Of a DNA stretch of 64,000 nt, positions 21,007 to 32,276 are shown in pieces (positions within the stretch are counted from its first letter, which is position 1; each line of letters opens with the position of its first letter). Origin of the DNA: Clitoria ternatea (taxonomy: Eukaryota > Streptophyta > Magnoliopsida > Fabales > Fabaceae); assembly GCA_037962975.1 (NCBI GenBank), contig CM075669.1, positions 194,502,501 to 194,566,500 of the forward strand. The letters run 5' to 3'. The translations under genes and the position numbers were made by a program. The notes under the pieces are model-generated. The model was not told the origin of the DNA. It saw only the letters and a program-made list of their open reading frames with translations, and ran no database searches.

Positions 21007-21881
21007 TTCCTTCTTCTCTTAATACCCTTCAATATTTCCAACTGCAATTGGGCTGGCTTTAAAAACAACCTAGGACTTCTTCAAGCTGACAAGTATCTCC
21101 TACAATATCTTTTCCTTTGGTACATGAATGAAAGAATGAACTAATTTCTCGACCTCCTCCAACTTCTTAAATATTCTACCATCATCAATATCTTTGCCCA
21201 AAAAGATTGGTCAGATCTACACATGTTTTCTTTTTATTTTTTAATTGTCCTTATCTAGCGTCGATATCATGTTGATAACTTTTCATATAGTTGCTTTTCT
21301 CGCAACACTCGCAATATCATTTTGGACCCTGAAAAAACTTGGGATAGATCCATATATCACAAATGGATACTACAACCAATCTTCTTCAAGTAAGGGTGAA
21401 CAATGCAATTCATGTAATCCACCCAAATCACTGGAGCATTAGCGGCATCGAGCGGCATAACAACACATTCATAGTGCCCATATTGAGTCCTGAACGATGT
21501 CTCTGAAATATCATCAGACTTTACACGAATCTGTTGGCACTCAAATTGGGGATCAATCTTGAAGAACACACAAGCATCTTTCAACTTATCCAGAAAAATC
21601 ATTAATACGTAGCAGAGGATATTTATTTTTGTTAGTCAGTTTGCTCAACTATCTGTAATTAACACATAGTCACATAGAATTGTCCTTCTCACTTACCAAA
21701 AACACTAGAACACCCCAATGTGAAATGCTCGAATCAATTAAATTGTTTTTCAAGCAACTCATCAACTTACTGCTTTGATTCAGCCAATTTTGATGGAAAC
21801 ATACGCTATGGTGCCTTAGAAAGGGGCTCAACACCAAAAACAAGATTTATAGTAAACTCGATCTCTCATTGAAGAGGTAAT
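21004..21881 (-). mobile_element. Element D, copy 1, RT part (degenerate chromovirus-like)
   Basis: Matches 54037-54915 over its full length with a few percent difference. On the minus strand it encodes the 5' part of a chromovirus-type RT. It is cut by element C on the left and interrupted on the right by solo LTR E, beyond which it resumes at 47056. Bases 21004-21350 are noncoding on both strands as far as I can tell; downstream pol domains (RNase H, integrase) are not recognisable. Confidence 0.85.
21357..21881 (-). pseudogene. Element D copy 1 reverse transcriptase fragment
   Basis: Reading down from 21881: EIEFTINLVFGVEPLSKAP, then a stop, RMFPSKLAES, later FLDKLKDACVFFKIDPQFE, CQQIRVKSDDISETSFRTQY and GHYECVVMPLDAANAPVIW with YMNCIVHPYL. 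This is the RT of Tekay/CRM-type chromoviruses (known pattern: FRTRYGHYEFVVMPFG-TNAP). The key FG is changed to LD and the catalytic YxDD block downstream is lost. Non-functional. Confidence 0.86.
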
Positions 21882-23764
21882 TGTAACAGTCCTTATTTTG
21901 TGTGTTAGGTCCTTGAGGTCAATGGTTCTAATTGTGTAATAATTCCATGTGTATTGTTGTCTAGGCTACGACCGATTAACTTGTGTGTGATAGTTAAATT
22001 GTGTTTAGAAAAATTTTATGAGTATGAGATGAATATATCTACTGTAATTATATGAGAAAATGGAGATAATTAAAATAATAACAATAATATAATAGACTCA
22101 TAACAATAGAAATTTATCAATTGAAACGTTAAGTAATCTAATAGAAATATTTTAGATATTTTAATTAAGTTATTTAAACTGTGTAGCTCCCCCGGTTTCG
22201 ACTAAGAAGTTGTCTGAGAAACTTGGGTCAATTATTTTTATCCCAAAACGTCCCTCGTGTCATTCCTAACAACTTTTCTAAAGGGCCTGATGCCTATTTC
22301 CAACCACCCAAGCCTAAAAACGTTAATTTTAAGTTACTTGGGTAAGTCAAAATGCGCATCTGTACATATTTTAGGCATAATTTCTTCTCCCGATATTGGA
22401 TTCTAGTTGTTCTTGTCTCAACATTTCTGTATCAAATTTATATACAACATTTATGTTGACCACAAAGGCCAATTCGCACCCCATAAATCCCAGAAATTAA
22501 AACACTACACCAATTCACATTTTTCCACAACAACTTGCACTAGGTGCAATATTTTCCACATATCTCTCTCATATGACCATGAAAATAAATGAGGCCTTCC
22601 CCAAATTTTTCTTAACTCAATTCTCCACAACTTTCATGCAAAACACAAAGCCCAAATCCTTACCAATTTGGCCCAGAAATATAATCTATGCAAGGGACAA
22701 AAATCTCGTCACAGCCCTGCACCCTTTTTGTATTTGGATCATAACTTTCTCAATTCCTAATGGAATTTTTTGTTCTTTATATCAAATTAAAGAGAATAAA
22801 ACATTCTATAACTTTTATGTTTAGCTCATTCCCAAATTCGGCTTATAAGGTCCCTTAAACCCACGAGCAAGCTGTTGCGCCTACACTTGACACCTAAGCT
22901 TGCATGCACCATGAACCAATTAAATCCCTCCATCACTTAGCCACTTGTCCCAGCCATGCAAAACTCTTCACCACCTCACCACCAACTGCAATGGACACCT
23001 AGAAAGTGCATAAAACAAGCTTGACACCTCTCCTACTCACTTGCATGGTCGTGTGACTCCTAGGGGAAGCAAGCCACCATATGTAAATTTTTCCTTTCAT
23101 TATTCTTTTTCTTTGTTCTTCTTTCTTCTTCCAACTTAGCAAAATTTCCAACAACCTTTTTCTTCATTTCCTCCTATTCCATTCATCTAAATCATCATCA
23201 TAAACCTATCATCATCTATCCTAAATCACCAGACCACCCTTCTTAGCCTCCATGCAAGTAACACCACTTCTAAACATTATATTTTTTTCCTTGAATTTTT
23301 CCAACAGCAACATTTTCCTTCTCTTTTCACCATCAAATTCATGTCAATCCTCACCATCCATGCACCCATTTTTCTTCTCTTGATGAAGCATATAATGGAG
23401 TCCTAGGAGAAAGCACTTGAAGTCTTTGCCACCTTTCTCTTGAAAGGTGAAACTTTTGGTGGTAAGGGGGAGTACTTTGCTTGTTTAAGACCCATAAATT
23501 AATGCATGCATGGTGAGATATAAGTGTTCCTTAGCACTTATATCTTGACGCTCCCTTCAAGATCTTAAATTCTTATGGTTTAATCTTGAAGATCCTTGAA
23601 AAAAAATGAGATCTATAAGGAGCATTATGGCTGCACCATGGTCTTTATTACGTCCCATAAATTTTAAAGTTAAATTATGAAGATTACTAACACTTGAATT
23701 TTATTGCTGCAGGTTTTCGGTTGTAACTCTATATGCATGTGATAACTTATTAAATTTTATGGTG
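21882..23764 (+). repeat. LTR E, segment 1
   Basis: Noncoding LTR sequence from TGTAACAG to the left target duplication of element G (tggtg, 23760-23764). Short ORFs here (for example 22407-22592, 22573-22824) have no recognisable domain and lie in AT-rich or CT-rich sequence. A pyrimidine-rich stretch at about 23090-23350 resembles the transcript leader of long LTRs. Confidence 0.82.
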
Positions 23765-24039
23765 TAATAAGTCTTGAAAAGACTTAATAATTTCACCTTT
23801 AATTTAACTTAATCCATTTAATTTTGTTTAGTTTGGCATTATTATTTAATAAATTGTCATTAATTCTGGTTCTATTTATTTAATTCAAAAGTGTTTGAAT
23901 TATGCAAGAAAATGATGAAAAAGATAGAGTAGTTAAGGAAATTTGTTTATTTGTAAATTCACTAACCCAGCGTACATACACTAGACAGCCAACGTACATA
24001 CACTAGGCATTTATTTGTTTATCAGGTGCAGTAAGGAAT

Positions 24040-24300
24040 TAAAGTCTCACGCTCAAGCTTCCAAGTTCTACGCTTAAGCGTGAGCTCATCATGCAATTCA
24101 CGTAAAAGTCACAGCATGCAAACCTCGATCACGCTCAAGCCCACTCAGTCACGCTCAAGCGTGATTCCATTGTATTCATTAATTCAAGTTCACGTTTAAG
24201 CGCATCTCGATCACGCTCAAGCGTGAAGTCACAGAATGCATAAATTAACGACCACGCTTAAGCGCCGGTAAATCACGCTCAAGCTGAGGTTGTTTATTTA
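24040..24300 (+). repeat. CGCTYAAGCG word array in 5' LTR G
   Basis: About nine copies of CGCTCAAGCG or CGCTTAAGCG with flanking CA/TGA (for example TCACGCTCAAGCGTGA, itself nearly palindromic), separated by 10-50 bases of unrelated sequence. CGCTTAAGCG is a perfect 10-base palindrome. The 3' LTR array is at 35466-35715, with some words altered between copies. Confidence 0.9.
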
Positions 24301-24505
24301 GTTCACTATTTTTCCCTCCAAATGAAGTGCTGCAGTGATCCCATTTATTATCGTTTAAGTTGTTAGTTACTAATGTACCCTAGTAATTTAAGTAATGTCT
24401 TGTAATTAATTATTTCTCTGTAATCATGTAATTAGTTTAGTTAGTTTAATTATTAATTAAGTGTCTCTTGTAATTAGTTAGTTAGTTAGCTAGTTGTAAG
24501 TTACC

Positions 24506-24513
24506 TATATATA
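24506..24513 (+). promoter_or_regulatory. TATA box of 5' LTR G
   Basis: CCTATATATACTTG, about 200 bases downstream of the motif array and followed by a CT-rich segment as in many plant leaders. The matching site in the 3' LTR is at 35930-35937. Confidence 0.65.
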
Positions 24514-25337
24514 CTTGTACATACTCTGTAGGAGGGGGACACACACAGAAATAATAACATGATTCATTCTCTCTAATTCTTTTTTTCTCTCTCTAATTCT
24601 TTTCTCTCTCTAAATTCTCCCGTCCATGTCTCTCCACATTCCTTTGATAGAATCCATTCCCATGGGTTTCTAAACCCCTAGGCTTGGGATTGCTGAAGCT
24701 TCGGATGGAATCTTGAAGCTGCATTGAGGAAATTATCTTCCAAAGTAAGATGAGAACAAGCTGAGAAGTGGATCTACTCTGCTGAATTGATAAATTTAGA
24801 TCCAAATGAAGAATCTCACCGGTGAGGAATCATGGTTGAGGCTTAGGTAACTTCTGGCTTCCTAACTAATTCAGGCCTAGTAATTAGGTGAATAGTTAGG
24901 GTTCAACCCCCAATTTTGCATTAGATTTCTCTGTCACTGAACACCTAAAGGATTAGGGTTTAATGCTTAGGAATTAGTGTTAATTACCTAAGGGATTAGG
25001 GATTAACCATCTGTGAATTGTCCTCTTGAGTCTGAAGCTTGATTGAACCTCAATTGCATGTTTCTTGATGAAGTTATAAGCTAAAGTAATCCTAACCTAT
25101 CTTCCATTAATCACACTTCATCTTCTATATTGTTTCTGAAAATACAAAAACATAGAAAGTATAAAAATAACAAAAACATAACGAATATTATACTGCATTA
25201 TGTTGGTTCAGCTTGTGCTAGTCCAAGATTGAGGTAATTACCACAATCCCTATGGGAACGATCAAATATATTACAAATTTAACAATTGGTGTGCTTGCTA
25301 AAGAATATAATCCACCAGGATTTATGCATCAAGTTAA

Positions 25338-25355
25338 TGGCGCCGTTGCCGGGTA
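25338..25355 (+). other. Element G primer binding site (tRNA-Asp type)
   Basis: TGGCGCCGTTGCCGGGTA, 17 of 18 bases equal to the tRNA-Asp site of element C, six bases after the LTR end. It confirms the orientation and lineage. Confidence 0.92.
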
Positions 25356-25500
25356 TTTTTAACTAATATCAACAATCCTTTGACCAGTACTAGACTAAAC
25401 CGTTTAATTTTTTTAGCATTTAGTAGTAGTTTAATTCTTGTTTTTAGTATAGCAGTAGTTTGTGTGTAGCTTTGAATTGTTTGTGTCTAATATTTGGTGT

Positions 25501-26480
25501 ATGCAGTCAAGGAACATAGGAGAGCCATTCTTCTTTGATCCTGATATTGATTTGTTAGAGCATAAGCTTAGAAAGGAGACAACACAAAAAGAACAGCAAG
25601 AAATGAAACAGAGGAGAGTTACACTAGGTGACTACTCTAGGCCTACTAAAGAAGGATTGCAATCTAGCATCCTTAGGCCTCCGATTGCAGCTAATAATTT
25701 TGAACTGAAACTGGCTTTGCTGTAGTTGATTAGAAATGATCAATTCAGAGGAAGTGAGGCTGAGGATCCAAATTTGCATCTAGCAACCTTCCTCCAAATC
25801 TGTGATACAGTGAAATGAATGGTGTCCCTGATGAGGCAATAAGATTAAGATTATTTTCTTTTCTCTAAGGAACCGTGCAAAAGCCTGGTTGCAGAGCCAA
25901 CCAAGAGGCAGTATATCCACTTGGGAGGATTTATAAAGAAAATTTCTGAGTAAATATTTCCCTCCTTCCAAGTATGCCAAGTTGTGCACTAAAATTACTT
26001 ATTTCCAGCAGAGAGAGGGTGAATCTTTGATGGAAGCATGGGATAGGTACAAAGAAAGTTTGAGGAAATATCCTCGCCATAGGATTCCTAATGTGCAGCA
26101 AGTTACCATATTCTATAATGGTGTAAGACCAGCAACTAGAGTCTTGATTGATGCCTCAGCTGGAGGTTCACTAAGCACAAAAGCTGTAAAAGAAGCTATA
26201 GAGTTGGTTGATGTAATGGCTTCAAATAAATGTTTAGTTAATGAAAGGATCCAAATCCCTAAGAGAGGGATATTAGAATTAGAAGCAGAAGATGCTTATT
26301 TGGCTCAAAGTAAGTTGATGACTCAGGCTTTAGAGAAACTAAGTGTACAGATTTTAGAACTTCAAAAGCCTAGTCAAGTTTGTATGATGAGTTATGATTT
26401 TTGTGGTGGAGACCATGAAAATGGCATGTGTGATCTAAATGTGCCTGCTGAGCAAGTTAATTACATGGGGCAGCAATAAT
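25501..26480 (+). pseudogene. gag: Element G gag (degenerate)
   Basis: Starts MQSRNIGEPFFFDPDIDLLE. Conserved blocks are NNFELKLALL, EDPNLHLATFLQICDT, LRLFSFSLRNRAKAWLQSQP, YFQQREGESLMEAWDRYKES and VTIFYNGVRPATRVLIDASA. The zinc-knuckle position reads CMMSYDFCGGDHENGMC, which keeps Cys and His but not the exact spacing. A stop at 25723, a frame change near 25815 and a stop near 25935 break it. The 26480-27000 continuation is a Gln/Asn/Pro-rich and then Glu/Lys-rich linker with a coiled coil (about 26640-26760), as in A. Confidence 0.88.
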
Positions 26481-27033
26481 TTCAAAGGAATTATCCCTCT
26501 AATTCCTTTAATCCTAACTATAGAAATCGCCCTAATTTTTCATGGCAGAAAGGTCCACATTTAAATCAAAACATGCCACAAAATCAAACCACAACTAGAT
26601 CACAACAACCTTCTCCCCTTCCCTCTAAAGAAAAGTCTGAACTTGAGAATGTGCTATCTTGGTTCATTCAGGCCACTCAGGCCAGCTTTAAAAATCAAGA
26701 AGCATCCATCTGAAATCTGGAAAACCAGGTTGGACAGCTATCAAAATAGTTAGCTAAGAGACAGTCAGGCAATTTTCCTAGAGATACTGAGGTAAATCCA
26801 AGGGAACATTGCAAGGTAATAACCACAAGGAGTGGGAAAGTTCTTCTCTTTACTCCAAGTCAAGAAAATAATTCAGAAAACAATGCAGAAAAAGAAAAAG
26901 AACAGGTAAGTGAGCAAGTTATTGATGAAACTGAAAATAAAGTTGAAACAGAAAAAGAAAACCAAGTTCATCAAAAGAAAAAGAAAAAGATTGATTTGAT
27001 CTTGGAGGAGCTGTCAAGCTAACTCCTGAGAAA

Positions 27034-27660
27034 TTAAAGAATGCTCCATTTCCATATAGATTTAAGAAACAGATAGAGGAGCAAAAGTTTGCTAAGTTCT
27101 TGGATGTGTTTAAAAAGCTTCATATAAATATTCCCTTTGCTGAGGCATTGCAAGAGATGCCTTCCTATGCTAAATTCTTGAAAGAGCTTCTGTCTAAGAA
27201 GAGAAAACTTAAGGGAGATGAAATGATTGCCCACACTCAAGAGTGCAGTGCAATTATTCAGAAGAAACTTCCTCAAAAGCTAGAAGATCCTAGATATTTT
27301 ACAATACCTTATGCAATAGGGGATATTCATGTAGGAACTGCTTTATGTGATCTAGGGGCTAACATTAACCTCATGCCAGGAATTAATGACCTGCAACCAA
27401 CTCGCATGTCTTTGTAGTTGGCTGATAGGTCTATCAAATATCCTTATGGGATGCTGGAAGACTTGTTAGTTAAGGTAGATAAGTTCATCTTCCCAGCTGA
27501 TTTTATAGTTTTGGATATGGAAGCTGATAGAGAGATTCCTTTAATCTTAGGAAAACCCTTCTTAGCTACTGGAAGAGCTTTAATTGATGTAGAGAATGAA
27601 GACTCGTGCTGAGAGTTCAAGAGGAGCAGGTAACTTTTAATGTCTTTAATGCTATGAAAC
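27034..27660 (+). pseudogene. Element G protease (degenerate)
   Basis: FAKFLDVFKKLHINIPFAEA and EMPSYAKFLKELLSKKRK lead into QKKLPQKLEDPRYFTIPYAI and ALCDLGANINLMPG, the Athila protease active site with GAN in place of GAS. Then come MSL, a TAG stop, LADRSIKYPYGMLEDL, FPADFIVLDME and LILGKPFLATGRALIDVE. A frame change follows at about 27610. Neighbouring residues downstream of LMP are missing relative to A, a small deletion next to the active site. Confidence 0.88.
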
Positions 27661-27674
27661 ATCCAGCTGAGTAG

Positions 27675-28895
27675 ATGGATTGTTTTATGCTTGAAGAAGT
27701 TAAAAGCTATAAGACTCCTATGCTGTTAAGAATTGAAGAAGAGGTTTTACAAGCCTTTCTTGAGGATGATTTTGACTCCAAGACTGAGGAGTTAGATGAC
27801 TCACATAATGAGTTGCTGAACCTACTAGAAGCATGTGAAGTAGGTGAATTAGAAAATGAAAAGAAAGAAAAATTAAATAATACTAAACTTGAGAAAGGTA
27901 AGGAAGTGTTTGAAGAAAAACATGATTTGAAACCTTTGCCTTCTCATTTGAAATATGTTTTCTTAAGAGATAATGAGTCACATCCTGTAATCATTAATGC
28001 TGAATTAAAAGATGGGGATGTAGAAAAATTGATAGGGGTTTTAAGAAAACATGAGTCTGCTATTGGCTGGAACATTTCTGATTTAAATGGAATTAGTCCA
28101 TCATTTTGTATGCACAAAATTCTGATAGAGGATGACTATTCCTCTATTGTTCAGCCACAAAGAAGGTTAAACCCCATAATAAAAGAAGCTATAAGGAAAG
28201 AAGTGGTTAAACTCCTTGATGTAGGGATTATCTATCCTATCTCAGACAGCGCTTGGATTAGTCCAGTCCAAGTGGTGCCTAAGAAAGGTGGGATGACCAC
28301 TGTTAAAAATGAAGATGGTGAAGTCGTTGCCACTAGACCAACTACTGGTTGGAGAATGTGCATAGATTATAAAAGGCTTAATGACTCCACTAGAAAAGAC
28401 CACTTTCCTTTACCATTTATAGACCAAATGCTTGAGAGGCTGTCAGGTCATGAGTATTACTGCTTCCTTGATGGATATTCTGGTTACAACTAAATTATAG
28501 TTGATCCAAAAGATAAAGAGAAGACAGCCTTTACCTATCCATATGGAATCTTTGCATATAGGCACATGCCATTTGGTTTGTGCAATGCACCAGCAACCTT
28601 TCAAAGGTGTATGCTGGAAATTTTTGGGGACATGGTAGAGAAGTTTATTGAGGTGTTTATGGATGACTTCTCTATGTTTGGAAACAGCTTTGATATATGC
28701 CTTAGCAACCTATCTAAGGTGCTGGTAAGATGTCAAGAGACTAATCTTGTCCTTAACTGGGAAAAGTGTCATTTTATGGTTAGAGGAGGGATAGTCCTTG
28801 GCCACAAAATCTCTGCTGAGGGTATTCAAGTAGATAGAGCCAAGATTGATATCAATCAATGTGAAAGGAGTGAGGAGTTTCTTAGGATGTGCTAG
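27675..28895 (+). pseudogene. Element G reverse transcriptase (degenerate)
   Basis: The connector (HDLKPLPSHLKYVFLRDNE, NGISPSFCMHKILIEDD) leads into RT: WRMCIDYKRLNDSTRKDHF, HEYYCFLDGYSGYN, then TAA where the family has Gln, RHMPFGLCNAPATFQRCM and the intact catalytic VFMDDFSMFG, ending CHFMVRGGIVLGHKIS. One frame change near 28850 deletes part of the RT-RNase H junction. The catalytic residues themselves are intact. Confidence 0.92.
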
Positions 28896-29625
28896 CTTTT
28901 ATAGGAGATTTATAAAAGATTTTTCAAAAATAGCAAAGCCTGTGACTGATTTTTTGGTGAAAGATTATGCTTTTGTTTTTGATGAAAACTGTGTTATGGC
29001 TTTTGAAAATTTGAAACAAAGATTAATTTCAGCTCCAATCTTTGCAGCACTTGATTAGTCTTTACCATTTGAACTCATGTGTGATGCAAGTGACTTTGCT
29101 ATAGGAGCTGTGCTAGGACAAAATAAAGAAAAATTAACACATGTAATTTATTATGCTAGTAAAGTGCTGAATAAGAATCAAATAAACTACACCACTACTG
29201 AAAAAGAAATGCTTATTGTGGTGTATGCATTTGATAAATTTAGAGCTTACTTGATTGATGCTAAGGTCATTGTGTATACAGATCATTCAGCAATCAAGTA
29301 ATTGCTAGCTAAAAAAGAATCAAAGCCAAGGTTGATCAGGTGGGTTCTTTTACTCCAAGAGTTTGATTTGGAAATAAGAGATAAAAAGGGAGTAGAGAAC
29401 TCAGTAGCTGATCAACTCTCTTATCTGGAGGGTGAATCAGATTCTATCTTGATTAAAGAGGAATTCCCAGATGAGAGGCTAATGGCAATTATCACAGGGC
29501 CATGGTATGCTGATATGGCCAACTTTAAAAGTGCCTCTGTGGTACCTGAAGGGTGGATATCCCAAATGAAGAAAAAATTCTTTCATGACAGTAAAACCTT
29601 TCTATGGGATTTCTTTATAAGATAG
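28846..29625 (+). pseudogene. Element G RNase H (degenerate)
   Basis: NVKGVRSFLGCASFYRRFIK and DFSKIAKPV, then MCDASDFAIGAVLGQNKEK, NYTTTEKEMLIVVYAFDKFR and VIVYTDHSAIK, so all metal ligands are present, unlike element A where YTDHSA is YTNHSA. Stops near 29058 (TGG to TAG) and 29300 split it. LLQEFDLEIRDKKGVENSVA and the DQLS segment end the domain. A frame change at about 29620 precedes integrase. Confidence 0.9.
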
Positions 29626-29741
29626 GAGTAGATGGAATTATCAAGAGATGTGTGCTTGAATCAGAGCAAGAAAGACTCTTGTAGCACTGCCATGACTCCT
29701 ATTATGGAAGACACCATGGTGCCTCTAGAACAGCAGCAAAA

Positions 29742-30782
29742 GTGTTGCAAAGTGGCTTTTATTGGCCAACAATTTTTCAGGATGCTAGAGTATATGTGAA
29801 AAGGTATGATAAGTGCCAAAGAAGTGGAGGCCTCTCTGCTAAAGCTGGCATGCCTTTGATAAATATTTTAGTTATGGAGTTTTTTGATGTTTGGGGCATT
29901 GACTTCATGGGACCATTTCCAAAGTCATTCTTCAATGAATATATCCTTGTTGCTGTGGGTTATGTCTCCAAGTGGGTGGAGGCAATCCCTACCAGAACCA
30001 ATGATGCACATATGATGCTTAGGTGTATAAAGAAGAACATTTTCTCTAGATTTGGAGTCCCTAGAGTCCTCATTAGTGATGGAGGGTCATATTTCTGCAA
30101 TAGAATCATGGAAAAAGCCCTAAGACATTATGAGGTACTCCATAAGGTGTCTACTCCATATCATCCACAAACTTGTGGACAAGTTGAGCTTTCTAATAGT
30201 GAAATTAAGAGAATATTAGAGAAAGTTATACGGAAGTCTAGGAAAGATTGGTCTGTGAAATTGGATAATGCATTGTGGGCCTATAGGACAGTATTTAAGA
30301 CTCCAATTGGCATGTCACCTTATCAGTTGGTATATGGTAAGACTTGCCATCTCCTTGTGGAGTTAGAACATAAGGCATGGTGGGCCACAAAGCTATTAAA
30401 TATGGATTTTAACCAATCTCAAGAGGAAAGAGTCCTAAAACTCCATGAACTTGAGGAGTTCAGACCCAATGCTTATCAGAGTGCCTCAATCTATAAAGAG
30501 AAAACTAAGAGATGGCATGATAAATGGATAAATAGAAAAGAGTTTCAAAAGGATGATAAGGTCTTGTTATTCAATTCTATACTCAGACTCTTTCCAGGAA
30601 AACTCAGATCCAAGTGGTCTGGACCTTTTATTGTGAATAAGGTTTTCCCTCATGGTGCAATTGAGGTGAAAGAACCAGCCACTGGCAGAACTTTTAAGGT
30701 GAATGGCCAAAGACTCAAACTCTACTTTGGAGGAGAGTTTGATAGGCAGAAATCCTCCATGTTTTTGCAGGCATCTTTTTAG
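29742..30782 (+). pseudogene. Element G integrase
   Basis: A 346-residue open stretch, the longest in this element. The zinc finger is damaged: RYDKCQRSGG where CDKC is expected, and the upstream His part lies in a broken frame (about 29640-29740). The DDE triad is complete: D54 in GIDFMGPFP, D113 in LISDGGSYF and E149 in GQVELSN. The C terminus has LFPGKLRSKWSGPF (GPY/F module). It has no chromodomain. The integrase core is better preserved than any other region of G. Confidence 0.9.
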
Positions 30783-31077
30783 GTGTCTATCAAAGGTCAA
30801 GCTAGTGAGCTTAAAAAAGCGCTTGAGGGAGGCAACCCTACATTTTTTATTGTTGTAGTTTGTGTTTGGTGTTTTAAAACAGTAAATGGAAACTAAAAAT
30901 TTTGATCAAGGTGTGAATAAACTTGTAAAATTTCGAATAAGGTTTGAGTGTACATACTTAGAATTCCAGTGTACATACACACTCCACCAAAATAATAAAA
31001 TTATGGACCAGGGGGTGCAGGTACATACGTTTCAAACTGGGCATTTCACGTGTAACTAAATCAGCATCAGACCCCCC
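30783..31077 (+). other. Element G spacer after integrase with GTACATAC repeats
   Basis: Noncoding. It contains GTGTACATACTTAG, GTGTACATACACAC and GGTACATACG between about 30947 and 31030. These resemble the paired GTACATACACTAG of the LTR that also sit just upstream of the CGCTYAAGCG array. The order of signals here therefore parallels U3. Confidence 0.75.
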
Positions 31078-31910
31078 TGGCGCTCAAGCGATTCCCTTGC
31101 ACGCTCAAGCGTGGACAAAAATGTTGCCTAGCGCTTGAGCGAACTCCTGCGCGCTTAAGCGAGCTCAAGCATTGTTTGACTGTCATCCATAAGAATGCAT
31201 CGCGCTTGAGCGAGGACTGTACACACTTAAGCGAGATCATGAAGAGTAGGTCCTGATGTGCCACGTGCTTGAGAGAGCATTAGTCACGCTTAAGCATGAT
31301 CGTGGTAGTGAAGCCATAATGATCCCTGATTAGTTGTCGCCTGAGCGTTGTCCTTTAGCGCTTGAGCACACCATAATACTTTCATCTTGCTTAAGCGAAC
31401 TAGTCACGCTTAAGCATGATCGTGGCAACTTCTCTACTACTATGCTCATGCGCTTGAGCGTATGCCTCCACGCTTTAAGCATGATCCTGGACCAATTTGG
31501 CGCTTGAGCTTGCCCTTTTACGCTTTAAGGGTGATGTCCCTAAGCTGTTCAAGCTTAAGCGTGACCACTTCATGCTTGAGCATGATTGTTCCTGTATATT
31601 ACGCGCTTGAGCGAAACAATATCAAGCTTAAGCGTGATTGAGTCTGTACCACACCTGTAACATGTTTTGCATACGCGCTTGAACGTGCATTTACTCACGC
31701 CTGAGCATGATTTTCCTGGCATGCCACTGATACTGAAAAGAGTACCACGCTTGAGCGCCCCATCCCACGCTTGAGCGTGCTCGGGGTTGAGAAAGTTGAA
31801 AGTGTGTTGTTCCAAGCTTGTCTCCTGAGCGTGGTCTCTCAGCGCTTGAGCGCACCACATGGTATTTTCTCTATGCTTAAGCGAAGAATGGTACGCTTGG
31901 AGCATGATTC
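31078..31910 (+). repeat. Internal CGCTYAAGCG word array of element G
   Basis: Around 28-30 copies of CGCTTGAGCG, CGCTCAAGCG, CGCTTAAGCG or one-base variants, in both orientations, about every 20-40 bases, interleaved with unique sequence. Many are extended to ACGCTTAAGCATGATC. The same word is in the U3 of the LTRs but this array is three times larger. It lies between integrase and ORF3. Confidence 0.92.
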
Positions 31911-32002
31911 ACACCTGTTGTGACCTGTTATGATTTAATATGGGCGTTTATACGCCAACATTTCAACATAATTACGCGTACCTCGTGTAATGGGTTTAGC
32001 AG

Positions 32003-32010
32003 TATAAAAC
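32003..32010 (+). promoter_or_regulatory. Predicted internal promoter TATA box of element G
   Basis: AGTATAAAACCC lies about 100 bases after the internal motif array and 267 bases before the ORF3 start. The TATA is followed by an AT-rich leader and possible 5' intron signals (GAAAG|GTAACA near 32096, TTTAG|GC near 32246). The combination repeats the LTR promoter plan. Confidence 0.6.
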
Positions 32011-32276
32011 CCTTTTAGCGTACAAACCCTAACTCTTTACGTTGGAACCTTAGGTTTTGAAGAGGAAAAGGCACAATCTCTGGATTCCTTTGAAAGGTAA
32101 CATCTTACATTCTTTAATTTCAGTTGATAACTAGGATTTTAGTAGTTCTTTGTTTCAATTTCAAATTTCGTGTATTCATCATATCTTTTCATCTCATATT
32201 TTCTTTTTGTTGTGGTTGTGCTGTTTGTGCAATTGTATCCATTTAGGCTTTATAAATACCATGGTTAACACTCACA

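Larger units (their letters stand above)
23765..25331 (+). repeat. 5' LTR of element G
   Basis: Starts TAATAAGTCTTG, where the 3' copy has TGATAAGTCTTG, so the terminal G has changed to A. It ends GGATTTATGCATCA, six bases before the primer site. It contains two copies of GTACATACACTAG (23970-24012), the CGCTYAAGCG array (24040-24300), a TATA box and a CT-rich leader (24560-24620). Confidence 0.92.

Noticed and set aside
31078..31910. CRISPR-like array of short repeats with unique spacers
   Set aside because: The genome is a plant; repeats are only about 10 bases, degenerate, in both orientations and irregularly spaced, and there are no cas genes.
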